DNA of 64,000 nucleotides from Pseudomonadota bacterium (GCA_021777555.1 JAJYDK010000005.1:62001-126000), one strand, 5' to 3'; positions 39,495 through 50,063 are shown, numbered from the stretch's first letter. Numbers and translations are program-made. The notes: a model not told the origin generated them from the sequence alone.

Positions 39495-39703
39495 GGGTCG
39501 GGACTATAGCAGCCGCACCGGCTCGCGGGCGGGCCTCGCTGCCCTTCCGGGGACGACCGGAAGGCGCATCGAGCGAAGGGCCCTTGCGATACACTCCTCG
39601 CGCGCGAGGGGAGGCCGCGTGCACACGCACGATCGCCGGCGGCCTCGTTCTGGCGCGGAATGAGACGGCAACAGCCGGTCGGATCACTGTGGAAGATCCC
39701 GCG

Positions 39704-41299
39704 ATGAGCAGAACCGCACTTCAGGCGAAATCCCCCGTCCATCACACCGAGGAGCAGTCCGCAATCCTCGCGGCGGCGGGGAGCGGCGATTCGCTGCTCA
39801 TCGAGGCAGGCGCCGGGACGGGCAAGACCACCGCCCTCCTCGGCGTGGCGCAGCGGCTCGCGCGCCGGCGAGGTCTGCTCATGGTGTACAACCGCATCGC
39901 CGCCACGGCCACCGCGCCGATGCTGTCCGGCACGGGCTGCGAAGCCCGGACGCTGCATTCGCTCGCCTACCGCTCCGCACTCGCCAGGCCGATCGCCCAG
40001 TCCGAGCGACTCAAGATGGCATTGCCCGGCGCGCGGGCCGCCGAAGCCGGCGGGATCCGCTCCCGGATCGGACTCGATGCCCGCGGTGACCGGCTCCTCG
40101 GCATCGCGGCGCAGGGACATCTCCTCAAGCAATGGGTGTCACGTTACTGCCACTCCGATGACGACGTACTCGCCATCAGGCACTTTCCGGTCGCCTCCTT
40201 CCGCGAGCTCGTCAACCCCGACATTCTGTTCCCGGGCCTGCCCGAGGCGCGCGAGCGCTGGCAGGATCTCGCCCGCCAGGTCGCCACATCGCTGCTCGGC
40301 GCCGCGCAGCGGCTCTGGGCCATCATGAGCGGGCCCGATACGCAATTCCCATCCACCCATGACGTCTACCTCAAGCTCTACGTCATGAGCCGTCCGCGGG
40401 TCCCCTGGGATTACGTGCTGCTCGATGAAGCGCAGGACGCCAACCCACTCGCACTGCAGTTCTTCAATCTCGCAAGGCAACAAGGCTGTCAGACCGTCGC
40501 AGTCGGTGACTCGCACCAGCAACTCTACGCCTGGCGCGGCGCGGTCGATGCGATGCGGCGCATCACGGACACGAAACGGCTGGCGCTCACCCAGTCATTC
40601 CGGTTTGGCTCCGAGGTCGCATCCGTCGCCAATGCGGTGCTTGCGCTGCAGGGGTCGGATTTCCGACTCGCCGGACTCGGTCCGCGCGGCACGGTCCGCG
40701 AGCGCATCGACAGGCCGACCGCGATCATTTGCCGAACCAATGGCGAGGCGATTCAAGCGGCGCTCGATGCGGCGAAGCGAAAGAGGCGGGCCGCGCTGTG
40801 TCTCAACCGCGATGAGATGCGGCACGAAATCGAGATCCTCGATCGGTTCCGCCGTGACGGCAAGAGCACCGCCCGCCAGTACTGCATGTTCCGCTCCTTT
40901 GAGGAGCTCGAGGATCTGGTGGACGCCGGCGAGCTTCCGGAGGCGCGCATTCTGCTCAAGCTCATCGAGGAACACGGCGCGCAGGCGGCGGATGCATTGA
41001 TCGCCGACATGGCCGTCGGAAAGAGCGCCGAGGCGATCAACGGCGCAGGGCGCGACGTGGTCTGCCTGACGGCCCATGCGAGCAAGGGACTGGAGTTCGA
41101 CCGGGTCATGCTGGCGGAGGACTTCATGCCCACCCGGAAGGAGAACGAGGATGACGATGACTATCGGGCCCGGCTCGCACAGCACAGGGACGAGCTGAAC
41201 GTCTTCTACGTCGCCGTCACCAGGGCGCGGCGCGCGCTCGGTGTGGGCAATTGCGCCCTTGCCCGCGCGGTGACCGGCGATTCCCCGAGCGGGCGCTGA
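39704..41299 (+). CDS. Stand-alone UvrD/Rep-type DNA helicase
   Basis: 531-residue superfamily 1 helicase. Motifs in order: I EAGAGTGKTTALLG, II VLLDEAQDANP, III GDSHQQLYAWRGA, IV TQSFRFGSEV, V LTAHASKGLEFDRVML and VI NVFYVAVTRARRALG. It is smaller than UvrD (about 720) and resembles the FBH1-like or AddA-like minimal helicases. ATG 39704 has GGAAGA eight bases upstream; the open frame extends further upstream but is not conserved in style. Its neighbours are metabolic genes and no nuclease partner is adjacent. Confidence 0.88.
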   Translation: MSRTALQAKSPVHHTEEQSAILAAAGSGDSLLIEAGAGTGKTTALLGVAQRLARRRGLLMVYNRIAATATAPMLSGTGCEARTLHSLAYRSALARPIAQSERLKMALPGARAAEAGGIRSRIGLDARGDRLLGIAAQGHLLKQWVSRYCHSDDDVLAIRHFPVASFRELVNPDILFPGLPEARERWQDLARQVATSLLGAAQRLWAIMSGPDTQFPSTHDVYLKLYVMSRPRVPWDYVLLDEAQDANPLALQFFNLARQQGCQTVAVGDSHQQLYAWRGAVDAMRRITDTKRLALTQSFRFGSEVASVANAVLALQGSDFRLAGLGPRGTVRERIDRPTAIICRTNGEAIQAALDAAKRKRRAALCLNRDEMRHEIEILDRFRRDGKSTARQYCMFRSFEELEDLVDAGELPEARILLKLIEEHGAQAADALIADMAVGKSAEAINGAGRDVVCLTAHASKGLEFDRVMLAEDFMPTRKENEDDDDYRARLAQHRDELNVFYVAVTRARRALGVGNCALARAVTGDSPSGR

Positions 41300-41386
41300 C
41301 GCGTGGCGGGGCGGATACCGGCGCCCGAATCAATCGCCTCCACCATCGCCTCTACGAGGGCACCGGGCGGCCCCCGTACACCCGCG

Positions 41387-42820
41387 TCACGTGCGGCCCG
41401 GACTCGCCGAGCGCCGGCCGAAGAGCAGGTACGCCGCGAAGGCCACCACGATCGAGACGGCGCTCGCCCAGAACTCACTCTGCATGTCCCTGTCGAGCGC
41501 CATGGCCGCGAGCACCAGAATCATCGCCCCGATGGCCGCATAACTGGCCCAGGGGAACAGCCACATCCGCAGCTCCGGGGGTCCGAGACCCGCGCGCTCA
41601 CGCGCCCTGCGCAGCCGGATCTGCGCGGCGACAGTGATCAGGTAGATCACGACGATCAATGCTCCGGAGGCATTCACCAGAAAAGCAAACACCGCCGACG
41701 GCGCGAGATCGTGCGCGATGATGCCGACCATTCCGGCCACGCTGCCGATGAGGACGGAACGGGCCGGCACCTGACGCGCATTGAGCTTCACCAGCGCACG
41801 CGGCGCATCCCCGCGGGCGGCCAGGACGAACAGTACCCGCGAGACGACGTAGAACGAGGAGTTCAGGCACGACAGTACCGCCGTCAGGATGATGCCGCTC
41901 ATGATCGGCGCCGCGTAGGGCACCTTGATCCAGTCGAGCGCGATGACGAAGGGCGATACGCCGGGCGGCACCTTGTCCCACGGCACGATGCAGATGATGA
42001 ACGCGATGGACCCCAGGTAGAAAATGAGGATGCGCCAGACGACGGTCGAGACCATACGCGCGACCGCGCGCGCCGGATCGGGGGATTCCGCCGCCGCGAT
42101 GGTCGCGATTTCGGCACCCATCATCGAGAAGAAGACCGTCGTCACCGCCGTGACGACGGCGAAGGGACCTTTGGGAAACAGCCCCCCGTTGGCGCCCCAC
42201 ATCTGCCACACGCCCTGATGCGCGCCCATCGCGCCCGTGAGGAACGCGGCGCAGACCGCGATGAAGGCGATGATGGCAACCACCTTGATCGAGGCGAACC
42301 AGAACTCGAATTCCCCGTAAGAGCGCGTCGACATCAGGTTGACGCCGGTCATCGCCGCCATCAGTCCCGCGCCGATGACGAGTTTGGGAACTCCCGGAAA
42401 CCAATGCTGCAGGATCACCGCCCCGGCGATGGCTTCCACGGGGATCACGATGATCCAGAAGTACCAGTACAGCCACCCCACGACGAAGCCCGCCCAGTCG
42501 CCAAAGCCCGCGCGCGTGAATTCGGTGAAGGAACGGATGTCCGGCCGCGCGACCGCCATCTCGCCGAGGCACCGCATGACGATCAGGAACAACAGTCCCG
42601 TGAGCGCGTACGTCACGATCACCATGGGTCCCGTCGCGGCGATGGCAACGCTGCTGCCGACGAAAAGCCCGGCGCCGATGATGCCGCCGATGCTGATCAT
42701 GGTGACGTGGCGGGGCCGCAGGGAGCGGCTGAGCTCAGGAACCCCGACTTCGGCGCTCGAGTGCGGATCTGCGCGGATGGCGCCCTCGAGAGCGCCGCTC
42801 TCGTCTGTCGGCATATTCAT
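41387..42820 (-). CDS. APC-superfamily amino-acid permease
   Basis: 477 residues with about 12 hydrophobic helices. The first helix carries the substrate-binding loop GGIIGAGLFVGSS, the hallmark of the AAT/GabP-like group, and the Glu in GDWAGFVVGWLYWYFWIIV region follows. Imports an amino acid or amine by H+ symport. The tyrosine phenol-lyase at 36.9 kb suggests an aromatic amino acid, but that is inference. It is 31 bases downstream of the acyl-CoA synthetase gene on the same strand and could be cotranscribed. Confidence 0.9.
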   Translation of the reverse strand: MNMPTDESGALEGAIRADPHSSAEVGVPELSRSLRPRHVTMISIGGIIGAGLFVGSSVAIAATGPMVIVTYALTGLLFLIVMRCLGEMAVARPDIRSFTEFTRAGFGDWAGFVVGWLYWYFWIIVIPVEAIAGAVILQHWFPGVPKLVIGAGLMAAMTGVNLMSTRSYGEFEFWFASIKVVAIIAFIAVCAAFLTGAMGAHQGVWQMWGANGGLFPKGPFAVVTAVTTVFFSMMGAEIATIAAAESPDPARAVARMVSTVVWRILIFYLGSIAFIICIVPWDKVPPGVSPFVIALDWIKVPYAAPIMSGIILTAVLSCLNSSFYVVSRVLFVLAARGDAPRALVKLNARQVPARSVLIGSVAGMVGIIAHDLAPSAVFAFLVNASGALIVVIYLITVAAQIRLRRARERAGLGPPELRMWLFPWASYAAIGAMILVLAAMALDRDMQSEFWASAVSIVVAFAAYLLFGRRSASPGRT

Positions 42821-42851
42821 GGATCGATACCCCCGAGGCCGATGCTACCAC

Positions 42852-44555
42852 CTAAGGCTTCTTCCGCACCGCGAATTCAGAGAAGTCCTCCTCCCAGAAT
42901 TCATGGGGATTGCGTGCTCGCGCGCCCTCGCGCCCCTGCTCGGCCTGGCGTAACTCCACGCGACGGATCTTGCCGGAAATCGTCTTCGGAAGCGTATTGA
43001 ACTCGAGGCGCCGGATGCGCTTGTAGGCGGAAACGCGTGAGCGGATGTGCTCGAAGATCGAGCGTGCGGTGTCCGCATCCGGACTGTGTCCGGCCACCAG
43101 GGTCACGAATGCCTTGGGCACGGCGAGGCGCAGCGGATCGGGACTCGGTACGACCGCCGCCTCCGCCACCGCCACGTGCTCGATCAGAATGCTCTCAAGC
43201 TCGAAGGGACTGATCCGATAATCGGATGACTTGAACACATCGTCCATGCGGCCGATGTACGAGAGATATCCATCCGCAGCGCGCGAGGCCACATCGCCCG
43301 TATGGTAGTAGCCATCGCGCATCACCTCGGCGGTGCGCTCCGGATCGTCCAGATATCCCCGCATCAGGCTCAATGGGCGCAGCGCCAGATCGATGCAGAC
43401 CTCCCCTTCGTCCCCGATCCGACCCTCCGAGTCCCGCAGCACGATGGGATAGCCCGGGAGCGGGCGGCCCATGGAGCCGGCCTTCACGACTTCTCCGGGC
43501 GCGTTGCCGATCTGAGCGGTCGTTTCCGTCTGGCCGTAGCCGTCGCGAATCGTGAGGCCCCAGGCCGCACGGACCTGCTCGATGACTTCCGGGTTGAGCG
43601 GCTCGCCCGCGCTCACGGCCTCGCGCAGGACGACGGGCGAGCGGCTGAGGTCCTGCTGGATCAGCATGCGCCAGACCGTGGGAGGGGCGCAGAAGCTCGT
43701 CACGCGGCAGCGGACGAGCTGCTCGAGGAGCGAGTGGGGATCGAACCGCTCGTACTGGTAGGCGAGCACACAGGCTTCGGCGTTCCACGGCGCGAACAGG
43801 CACGACCAGGCGTGCTTCGCCCATCCTGGCGAGCTCAGATTGAGGTGAACGTCCCCGGGCTCGAGCCCGATCCAGTACATCGTGGACAGGTGCCCGACGG
43901 GATAGCTCACCTGCGTGTGCGCAACGAGTTTGGGGCGCGCCGTGGTTCCGGACGTGAAATAGAGAAACAGCAGATCATCCGCGACGGTCTTGCGCGCGGG
44001 AACGAATGCCTCGGCGGCCTGCCGCGAGGCGGCGTAATCGAACCAGCCCGGCACCGGATCTCCGACGGCGATCCGGATCGGCACGTCCGCATCGGCACCG
44101 AACCGGTCCGTCAGCCGCGAATGGGTGATGACCGCCCTGACGCGCCCGCGCGCAATCCGATCGGCGAGATCGCCGTGCTCGAGCAAGGTGGTCGCCGGAA
44201 TGATCACGACGCCGATCTTGATGGCCGCGAGCATCGTCTCCCAGAGCGCCGTCACGTTGCCGAGCATGACGAGGATACGATCGCCATGCCCCAATCCCAA
44301 GCCGCACAGCCACTGGGCCACTTGCGATGAGCGCTGGCTGAGGCGAGCAAACGACAGCGTCTCGCCGTGCCCCGCATCGTCCACGACCCGCAGCGCCGGT
44401 CGCTCGTTGCCGCGCGCGATGACGTCGAAGTAATCGATCGCCCAGTTGAATTCGTCGAATGCCGGCCATTGGAATTCGCGGTACGCCGCGGCCCAATCCC
44501 CCCGCAACTGCAACAGCCGGTCTCGTGCCTCGATGAATCGTTTCGTGGCGTTCAT
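42852..44555 (-). CDS. AMP-forming acyl-CoA synthetase
   Basis: Activates a carboxylate to its CoA ester through an acyl-adenylate. The P-loop YFTSGTTARPKLVAHT, the motif YGQTETTAQIG, the hinge DDVFKSSDYRISPFELE and the catalytic C-terminal Lys in LPKTISGKIRRVELR are all in place. The 567-residue length matches medium-chain or benzoate-type ligases. The C-terminal tail beyond residue 545 is extra. Gene order with permease suggests uptake and use of an organic acid or amino acid-derived acid. Confidence 0.9.
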   Translation of the reverse strand: MNATKRFIEARDRLLQLRGDWAAAYREFQWPAFDEFNWAIDYFDVIARGNERPALRVVDDAGHGETLSFARLSQRSSQVAQWLCGLGLGHGDRILVMLGNVTALWETMLAAIKIGVVIIPATTLLEHGDLADRIARGRVRAVITHSRLTDRFGADADVPIRIAVGDPVPGWFDYAASRQAAEAFVPARKTVADDLLFLYFTSGTTARPKLVAHTQVSYPVGHLSTMYWIGLEPGDVHLNLSSPGWAKHAWSCLFAPWNAEACVLAYQYERFDPHSLLEQLVRCRVTSFCAPPTVWRMLIQQDLSRSPVVLREAVSAGEPLNPEVIEQVRAAWGLTIRDGYGQTETTAQIGNAPGEVVKAGSMGRPLPGYPIVLRDSEGRIGDEGEVCIDLALRPLSLMRGYLDDPERTAEVMRDGYYHTGDVASRAADGYLSYIGRMDDVFKSSDYRISPFELESILIEHVAVAEAAVVPSPDPLRLAVPKAFVTLVAGHSPDADTARSIFEHIRSRVSAYKRIRRLEFNTLPKTISGKIRRVELRQAEQGREGARARNPHEFWEEDFSEFAVRKKP

Positions 44556-44581
44556 GTCGCCCCTCTGATCAATGGGCCGTG

Positions 44582-44596
44582 AGCGCCCGGGGCGCT
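44582..44596. other. Inverted repeat in the gap after the HExxH gene
   Basis: AGCGCCC-G-GGGCGCT is a perfect dyad in the 130-base gap between the acyl-CoA synthetase start and the HExxH gene stop. It has no T-run, so a terminator role is weak. No coding region is seen in the gap. Confidence 0.3.
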
Positions 44597-44685
44597 TGCA
44601 GCGGCCAACCTACCGGTTTTTCAGGCCATCGGCCATGCGGGACTCGCGCGGGGGCAGTGCGATCGCGCGCAACGCGACCTCCATC

Positions 44686-45183
44686 TCAGCCGCGGCATCG
44701 ACCCGTTGGCCGGTCCGCCTCATCGGTCACCCCATGGCGCCGCAGCCAGAGCCGGGCATCCTCGGCGTCCTGGTCGAACCACACGCGCGCGCCGCCCAGG
44801 CGAAAACTGTATCCCCAGGCATCCATGTCGGCGAACAGCCGGCTGCGCCCCACGGCGGCAAGCCCGTCGGCCAGCAGCACCTGCAGGTAACACACTGCCG
44901 ACTCCTCGGGATCGTCGCCGCCGGCGTCGGTATCGAGGCCGGCGCGCCGCCGGGGGCTCATGCAGATGTAGTGACAGGCTTCGTGCAGGATGGAGTGTAC
45001 GGGCGTGTCGATCCGCGCATACAGCCGATCCGCCTTGAGGCCGGCCTCGCTCTCGCCCCAGTAGGACCCCGGGATGCCCTCCCCCGGCACCACGCGCTCG
45101 AGCATGAGGCCGTAGCGCCCGAGGAGCGATGCGACCGCCTCGTGATCAACATCGCCGAGCAGCAGGACGTGTGGGTCGATCAC
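44686..45183 (-). CDS. Uncharacterised HExxH protein coupled to lptE
   Basis: I do not recognise this family. The 165-residue product has no signal peptide or membrane helix. Residues 67-71 read HEACH, a zincin-type HExxH; two glutamates at 93-94 (DDPEESAVCYL) could supply the third metal ligand as in gluzincins and ImmA-like proteins. Four cysteines include C70 and C98. The gene begins with GTG that overlaps the lptE stop (GTGA), so it is translated with lptE. A cytosolic protease or metal protein acting on outer-membrane biogenesis is only a hypothesis from linkage. Downstream lies the accessory block. Confidence 0.78.
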   Translation of the reverse strand: MIDPHVLLLGDVDHEAVASLLGRYGLMLERVVPGEGIPGSYWGESEAGLKADRLYARIDTPVHSILHEACHYICMSPRRRAGLDTDAGGDDPEESAVCYLQVLLADGLAAVGRSRLFADMDAWGYSFRLGGARVWFDQDAEDARLWLRRHGVTDEADRPTGRCRG

Positions 45184-45668
45184 AGGCTCGCGAGCCTGCG
45201 CATGACGATCTGCGCAAGGTCGCGGCCCATGGCGCCCCTCAGGATCGCCTTCTCATGCTCCTTGGCGAGCAGCAGGCTCTCATCGAAAGTGTACGAGCGG
45301 GAAGTGGACAGCGCCTGCGGTGCGAGCAGCGTCTTGCCTGCGGCGCTCACCGAGAAACGCACGGAGTAGATCACCTGATACTCGGTCGGCTGGTTGGTCG
45401 CCGAGACGGACAGCACGCGGCTCGTCACCTCATCCCCCAGGATCTCGATCACCGCGGACGCCCGGGTGGTCGTCCCGGCCGGGTGGGCGCCGGAGATGAG
45501 CAGGTCGCGGCGCAGGCTCTGCACGAAATCGCTCTGCTGATCCGGCGCCTGGATATAGGGATGGCTCATGACCGCGGGCAGCGCAGTGTGTCCCTCGAGG
45601 TGAAAGCCGCAAGCGGCGATCAGCGCGGCGCCCAGGGACAGCAGGACAGTCGTTACACGGCGCGTCAT
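45180..45668 (-). CDS. lptE: LPS-assembly lipoprotein LptE
   Basis: Plugs the LptD barrel for lipopolysaccharide export to the outer leaflet. A lipoprotein signal ends at the lipobox LIAACGF with Cys20, and the mature 143 residues show the LptE pattern (FHLEGHTALPAVMSHPYIQ, RDLLISGAHPAG, LLLAKEHEKAILRGAMGRDL). It follows leuS by 15 bases. In relatives the next gene is holA; here the HExxH gene follows and holA is displaced. Confidence 0.93.
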   Translation of the reverse strand: MTRRVTTVLLSLGAALIAACGFHLEGHTALPAVMSHPYIQAPDQQSDFVQSLRRDLLISGAHPAGTTTRASAVIEILGDEVTSRVLSVSATNQPTEYQVIYSVRFSVSAAGKTLLAPQALSTSRSYTFDESLLLAKEHEKAILRGAMGRDLAQIVMRRLASL

Positions 45669-45683
45669 GGCGGTTGCGTCGGA

Positions 45684-48302
45684 TCAGACCACGACGTTGA
45701 TCAACTTACCCGGCACCACGATGGCCTTGCGGATGGGCTTGCCGTCGACGAACCGGGCGACCTGCTCGTCGGCGAGCGCAGCCTGCCGCACGGTGTTCTC
45801 ATCCGAGCCGGCCGCGAGGCGGATGCGCGCCCGCAGTTTTCCGTTGACCTGAACGACGTACTCCACCGTATCCTGGACGAGTGCCCCCTCATCGACCGCG
45901 GGCCATGGCTCATCCACCACGGCGCGCTCGTGACCCAGCGCATGCCACAGGGCATGGCAGACGTGCGGGATGATCGGCGAGAGCATCAGCGTGATGATCT
46001 CCAGCGCCTCATGTTGGACCGCGCGTCCACCTTCCGATGCGTCGTCGAACCGGCCGACCGCGTTGAGCAGCTCCATGCCCGCGGCGATGGCGGTGTTGAA
46101 GTTGCGCCGGCGGCCGATGTCGTCGGTTGCCTTGGCGAGCGCGTGATGCGCCGCGCGCCGCAGCGCTTTCCCGGCCTCGGACAGCGTCCCGGCCGCCACC
46201 CGGCCCGGCAGGCCCTGGCGGACATGCGCGTGAACGGCGCTCCAGAGCCGCCGGATGAATCGCGAGGCGCCCTGCACGCCCTCATCCGACCACTCCAGCG
46301 TCTGCTCCGGCGGAGAGGCGAACATGGTGAAGAGGCGGGCCGTATCCGCGCCGAAGCGCGCGATCAGCCCCTCGGGATCCACACCGTTGTTCTCGGACTT
46401 GGACATCTTGCCGAGACCCCCGTACTCCACCCGGACCGTTTCGCCCTCGGCGGTGGTGGCCTCGAAAACATCGGCGCCGTCCTCGCGCCTCGCGCGCACG
46501 TCGGCGGGATTGAAATAGCGGCGCCGGCCCTCCGCGGTGGCGCAGGAGTAGATGTGGTTGAGCACCATCCCCTGGGTCAGCAGATTCGTGAACGGCTCGT
46601 CGCAGCGAATGAGCGCGAGGTCGCGCATCACCTTGGTCCAGAAGCGCGAATACAACAGATGCAGGATGGCGTGCTCGATGCCGCCGATGTACTGATCCAC
46701 CGGCAGCCAGTAGGCGACGCGCTCGTCCACCATCGCGCGCGCCTGGTCCGGGCAGGTGTAGCGCAGGTAATACCAGGACGAGTCCACGAAGGTGTCCATG
46801 GTGTCGGTCTCGCGCCGCGCCGCGCCGCCGCACTTCGGGCACACGCATTGGTAGAACGCGGGCGTCTTGTTGAGCGGATTGCCGCTGCCGTCGGGCGCGA
46901 GGTCCTCGGGCAGGAGCACCGGGAGCTGCTCGTCCGGGACGGGCACTTCGCCGCAGTGCCCGCAGTGGATGAGGGGAATGGGACAGCCCCAGTAGCGCTG
47001 GCGTGAAATGCCCCAGTCACGCAGCCGGTACTGGATGCGCTTGCGGCCGAGACCGCGTTTTTCCAGGGCGGCGGCGATGGCATCGACCGCTGCCTGGAAC
47101 TCGAGTCCGGAGAACTCGCCCGAATCGACGGTGAGGCCGTATTCGGAGTAGGCGGGATTCCAGGGCGCCTGCACGTGCTCATAGGCGCCGCTCTTCGAGC
47201 GCACCACGGCGGCGATGCGCAGGTTGTTCTTCTGCGCGAACTCGAAGTCCCGCTCGTCGTGGCCGGGTACGCCCATGACAGCGCCCTCGCCGTAGCCCAT
47301 GAGCACGTAGTTGGCCACCCAGATCTCGATGGGCTGCCCGGTGAACGGATGCTGCACGTGCAGCCCCGTGGGCATGCCTTTCTTGTCCTGGGTGGCGACA
47401 TCGGCTTCCATCACACTGCCGCGCCGGCATTCATCGACGAAGGCGGCAAGCCGCGGGTTGCCCGCGGCGGCGGCGAGCGCGATGGGGTGCTCCGCGGCGA
47501 TCGCCATGAACGTGACACCAAACAGCGTGTCGGCCCGCGTGGTGAACACCTTCAGCGCTCCGTCCGCAGACAGGGCCGCGCGAGTGTCGGGGGCATAGGG
47601 GAAGGCGATTTCGCAACCCTCACTGCGCCCGATCCAGTTGGCCTGCATGACCTTCACCCGCTCCGGCCAGCCGGGCAGCCGCTCGAGGTCCCCGAGAAGC
47701 TCCTCCGCATAGTGGGTGATGTTGAGGTAGTACATCGGGATCTCGCGCTTCTCCACGAGAGCGCCCGTGCGCCAGCCCCGCCCCTCGATCACCTGCTCGT
47801 TGGCGAGCACGGTCTGGTCGACGGGATCCCAGTTCACCACGCCCGTCCTGCGGTAGGCGATGCCCTTTTCCAGCATGCGCAGGAACAGCCACTGGTTCCA
47901 GCGGTAATAGGACGGATCGCAGGTGGCCAGCTCGCGGCTCCAGTCGATGCCGAAGCCGAGCGACTTCAGCTGCGAGCGCATGTACTCGATGTTCTGGCGC
48001 GTCCAGCGTGCGGGCGGCACGCGGTTGCTCATGGCGGCGTTTTCCGCCGGCAGGCCGAACGCATCCCAACCCATGGGCTGAAGCACGTTGCGGCCCTGCA
48101 TGCGCATGAACCGGGCGAGCACATCGCCGATGGTGTAATTGCGCACGTGTCCCATGTGCAGACGACCCGATGGATAGGGCAGCATGGACAGGCAGTAGTA
48201 CTTCTGCCGCCCCGCGTCCTCGCGCACCTCGAAGGTGCGATGCCGTTCCCAGTAGTCTTGTGCGGCGCGCTCGACGGCGGCCGGATCGTAGCTCTCATCC
48301 AT
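45684..48302 (-). CDS. leuS: Leucyl-tRNA synthetase
   Basis: 872-residue class I synthetase. ATP-site motifs are the HIGH-type HMGH in [13 protein letters not shown] and KMSKS in [14 protein letters not shown]. The editing domain (about 220-420) and the anticodon-binding C-terminus are present. 189 bases separate it from lnt; the gap is AT-rich near 48450 and could hold the leuS-lptE promoter. Confidence 0.97.
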   Translation of the reverse strand: MDESYDPAAVERAAQDYWERHRTFEVREDAGRQKYYCLSMLPYPSGRLHMGHVRNYTIGDVLARFMRMQGRNVLQPMGWDAFGLPAENAAMSNRVPPARWTRQNIEYMRSQLKSLGFGIDWSRELATCDPSYYRWNQWLFLRMLEKGIAYRRTGVVNWDPVDQTVLANEQVIEGRGWRTGALVEKREIPMYYLNITHYAEELLGDLERLPGWPERVKVMQANWIGRSEGCEIAFPYAPDTRAALSADGALKVFTTRADTLFGVTFMAIAAEHPIALAAAAGNPRLAAFVDECRRGSVMEADVATQDKKGMPTGLHVQHPFTGQPIEIWVANYVLMGYGEGAVMGVPGHDERDFEFAQKNNLRIAAVVRSKSGAYEHVQAPWNPAYSEYGLTVDSGEFSGLEFQAAVDAIAAALEKRGLGRKRIQYRLRDWGISRQRYWGCPIPLIHCGHCGEVPVPDEQLPVLLPEDLAPDGSGNPLNKTPAFYQCVCPKCGGAARRETDTMDTFVDSSWYYLRYTCPDQARAMVDERVAYWLPVDQYIGGIEHAILHLLYSRFWTKVMRDLALIRCDEPFTNLLTQGMVLNHIYSCATAEGRRRYFNPADVRARREDGADVFEATTAEGETVRVEYGGLGKMSKSENNGVDPEGLIARFGADTARLFTMFASPPEQTLEWSDEGVQGASRFIRRLWSAVHAHVRQGLPGRVAAGTLSEAGKALRRAAHHALAKATDDIGRRRNFNTAIAAGMELLNAVGRFDDASEGGRAVQHEALEIITLMLSPIIPHVCHALWHALGHERAVVDEPWPAVDEGALVQDTVEYVVQVNGKLRARIRLAAGSDENTVRQAALADEQVARFVDGKPIRKAIVVPGKLINVVV

Positions 48303-48491
48303 CAGAAAAATGCCTGGAATCTCTACCCGTTACTGATATTTGCGCCGCTGGCCCGGGGTATTCACGACCCACGGAAATCCAGGCGCGGAGCGCGACGGAC
48401 AAGCACTCCGGACCGCCTGCTTCCGGAATGTCCGCGAAAAATCGACGCAAGCATAACATGGGCGCGCCGCGCCCCGATCGCAGTCACAGGC

Positions 48492-50063
48492 TCACGTGCG
48501 TCGCCGCCGCATCGCGAGCGCGGCGGCAAGCCCCAGGCACGAGAGGCCCACGGCGAGCCCGTTGCCCACGCGGGCAAAGGGAGTCATCCCCGCCATGGGC
48601 GTGACCTGCGAGCGCAGCACGTAAGGCACCATGATGGGAGCCCGCGCGATCACCTGGCCCTGAGGCCCGATGACGCCCGACACGCCGTCATCGGTGGCGA
48701 CGATCATGTCGCGACCCTCTTCCAGGGCGCGCATGCGGGCCATCTGAAACTGCTGGGCGAGCTCGGGCGTGTTGCCGAACCAGGCGTCATCGGTGACATT
48801 CAGCAGCACGTTCGCCTCGGGCAGCATCCGCAGCATGTAGCCGCCGTAAGCCACCTCGTAGCAGACCGTGGGACCGAGCTCGAGGCCGGCCACGGGCAGG
48901 GGCCGCTGGCTCAGGGCGCCGGGGGTAAAGCTCGAGGACGGCAGATTCATCCGCCCGAGCCAGCGGCGCACGAAGCGCGGCAGGGGAATGTATTCCGTGA
49001 GCGGCACCAGGTGGACCTTGTCGTACCAGCTCGCCTGGCGGCCGAGCGCCAGGATGGAGTTGTAGTAATCGTAGTGGCCGTCGTGGACGGCGGCGCGCTG
49101 CGTGCCGAGCACCCACGAGGAGCCGTGCGCGCGCGCCTCCCGGTCCAGGCGCGCCACATAGGGCAGGAGATTGTTGATCAGATCGGGCAGCGCCGATTCC
49201 GGCCAGACGATGAGCCGGGTGCCGAGCGCCGACTGGGTCAGGCGCTGGTAGCGGGCGAGTATTTTCCGGGACAGGGCGGCCTGCCACTTGTCCTGCTGGG
49301 AGATGTTCCCCTGTACGATGGCGACCGGCACCGGCGCGCCCGCCGGATGGGTCCAGGCGATGTCACCCAGCACCGCGCAGACGAGCCACGGCACCGTGAG
49401 CACCGCCGCGGCGATGAGACGTACACTGAGGGTGCCGCGCGCGAGCGCCACCAGGGCGCCCGCGCTCGAAAGCAGCACCAGGCTGATGCCGTAGACGCCG
49501 GCAATCGGTGCCAGGTGCGCAAGCGCCGTGCCGGTCTGCGTATACCCGAGTGACAGCCATGGGAATCCCGACAGCAGCCAGCCCCGCAGCCATTCGAGGA
49601 GCAGCCACACGACCGGCGCCCCGAGCAGCCAGCGCACCGGTCCGGCGGGCAGGAAGCGAACCACCACGTAGCCGGTGAGCGCGTGATATGCGGCCATCAG
49701 CCCCATCAGCCCGAGCGTCACCAGCAGCGTGATCCAGATCGGGGCGTGGCCGACGGTGTGGATGGCGACGTAGAGCCAATAGGTCCCGGCGGCGAAGGTG
49801 CCAAATCCGAACCAGAACCCGAGCGCGGCCGCGTGGCGCGGTGTGGTGCCGTCCCAGAGCGCCATGAGCGCCGCCGGACAGACGATGGCAAGGGGCCAGG
49901 CTTCGAGCGGTGCGAAGGCGCACGCAAGCAAGGCGCCCGCGCCGAGCGCGAGCATCCGGCGCATCAGGGCGATACGTCGGGTCCGCGCAATCACCGGTCT
50001 GTTCGGCGCGCTCTCATTGGCGCGCGCATCCACCGCGATGTCCAAGGAGGGCTCGGCGCTCAA
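48492..50063 (-). CDS. lnt: Apolipoprotein N-acyltransferase
   Basis: Adds the third acyl chain to lipoproteins at the inner membrane. The 523 residues have about seven N-terminal transmembrane segments and a periplasmic nitrilase-like domain with Glu (IVWPESALP), Lys (WYDKVHLVPLTEY) and Cys (TVCYEVAYGG) as catalytic triad. The start is TTG 50063, overlapping the corC stop (TTGA); GGAG is nine bases upstream. Confidence 0.95.
   Translation of the reverse strand: MSAEPSLDIAVDARANESAPNRPVIARTRRIALMRRMLALGAGALLACAFAPLEAWPLAIVCPAALMALWDGTTPRHAAALGFWFGFGTFAAGTYWLYVAIHTVGHAPIWITLLVTLGLMGLMAAYHALTGYVVVRFLPAGPVRWLLGAPVVWLLLEWLRGWLLSGFPWLSLGYTQTGTALAHLAPIAGVYGISLVLLSSAGALVALARGTLSVRLIAAAVLTVPWLVCAVLGDIAWTHPAGAPVPVAIVQGNISQQDKWQAALSRKILARYQRLTQSALGTRLIVWPESALPDLINNLLPYVARLDREARAHGSSWVLGTQRAAVHDGHYDYYNSILALGRQASWYDKVHLVPLTEYIPLPRFVRRWLGRMNLPSSSFTPGALSQRPLPVAGLELGPTVCYEVAYGGYMLRMLPEANVLLNVTDDAWFGNTPELAQQFQMARMRALEEGRDMIVATDDGVSGVIGPQGQVIARAPIMVPYVLRSQVTPMAGMTPFARVGNGLAVGLSCLGLAAALAMRRRRT

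Noticed and set aside
39704-41299. Gabija-type defence (GajB helicase)
   Set aside because: No GajA-like OLD/TOPRIM nuclease is adjacent; neighbours are CoA-transferase and permease.
45129-49553. Two very long plus-strand frames opposite lptE, leuS and lnt
   Set aside because: High-GC antisense frames; composition is Arg/His/Gln-rich and no domain is seen, while leuS and lnt are certain.
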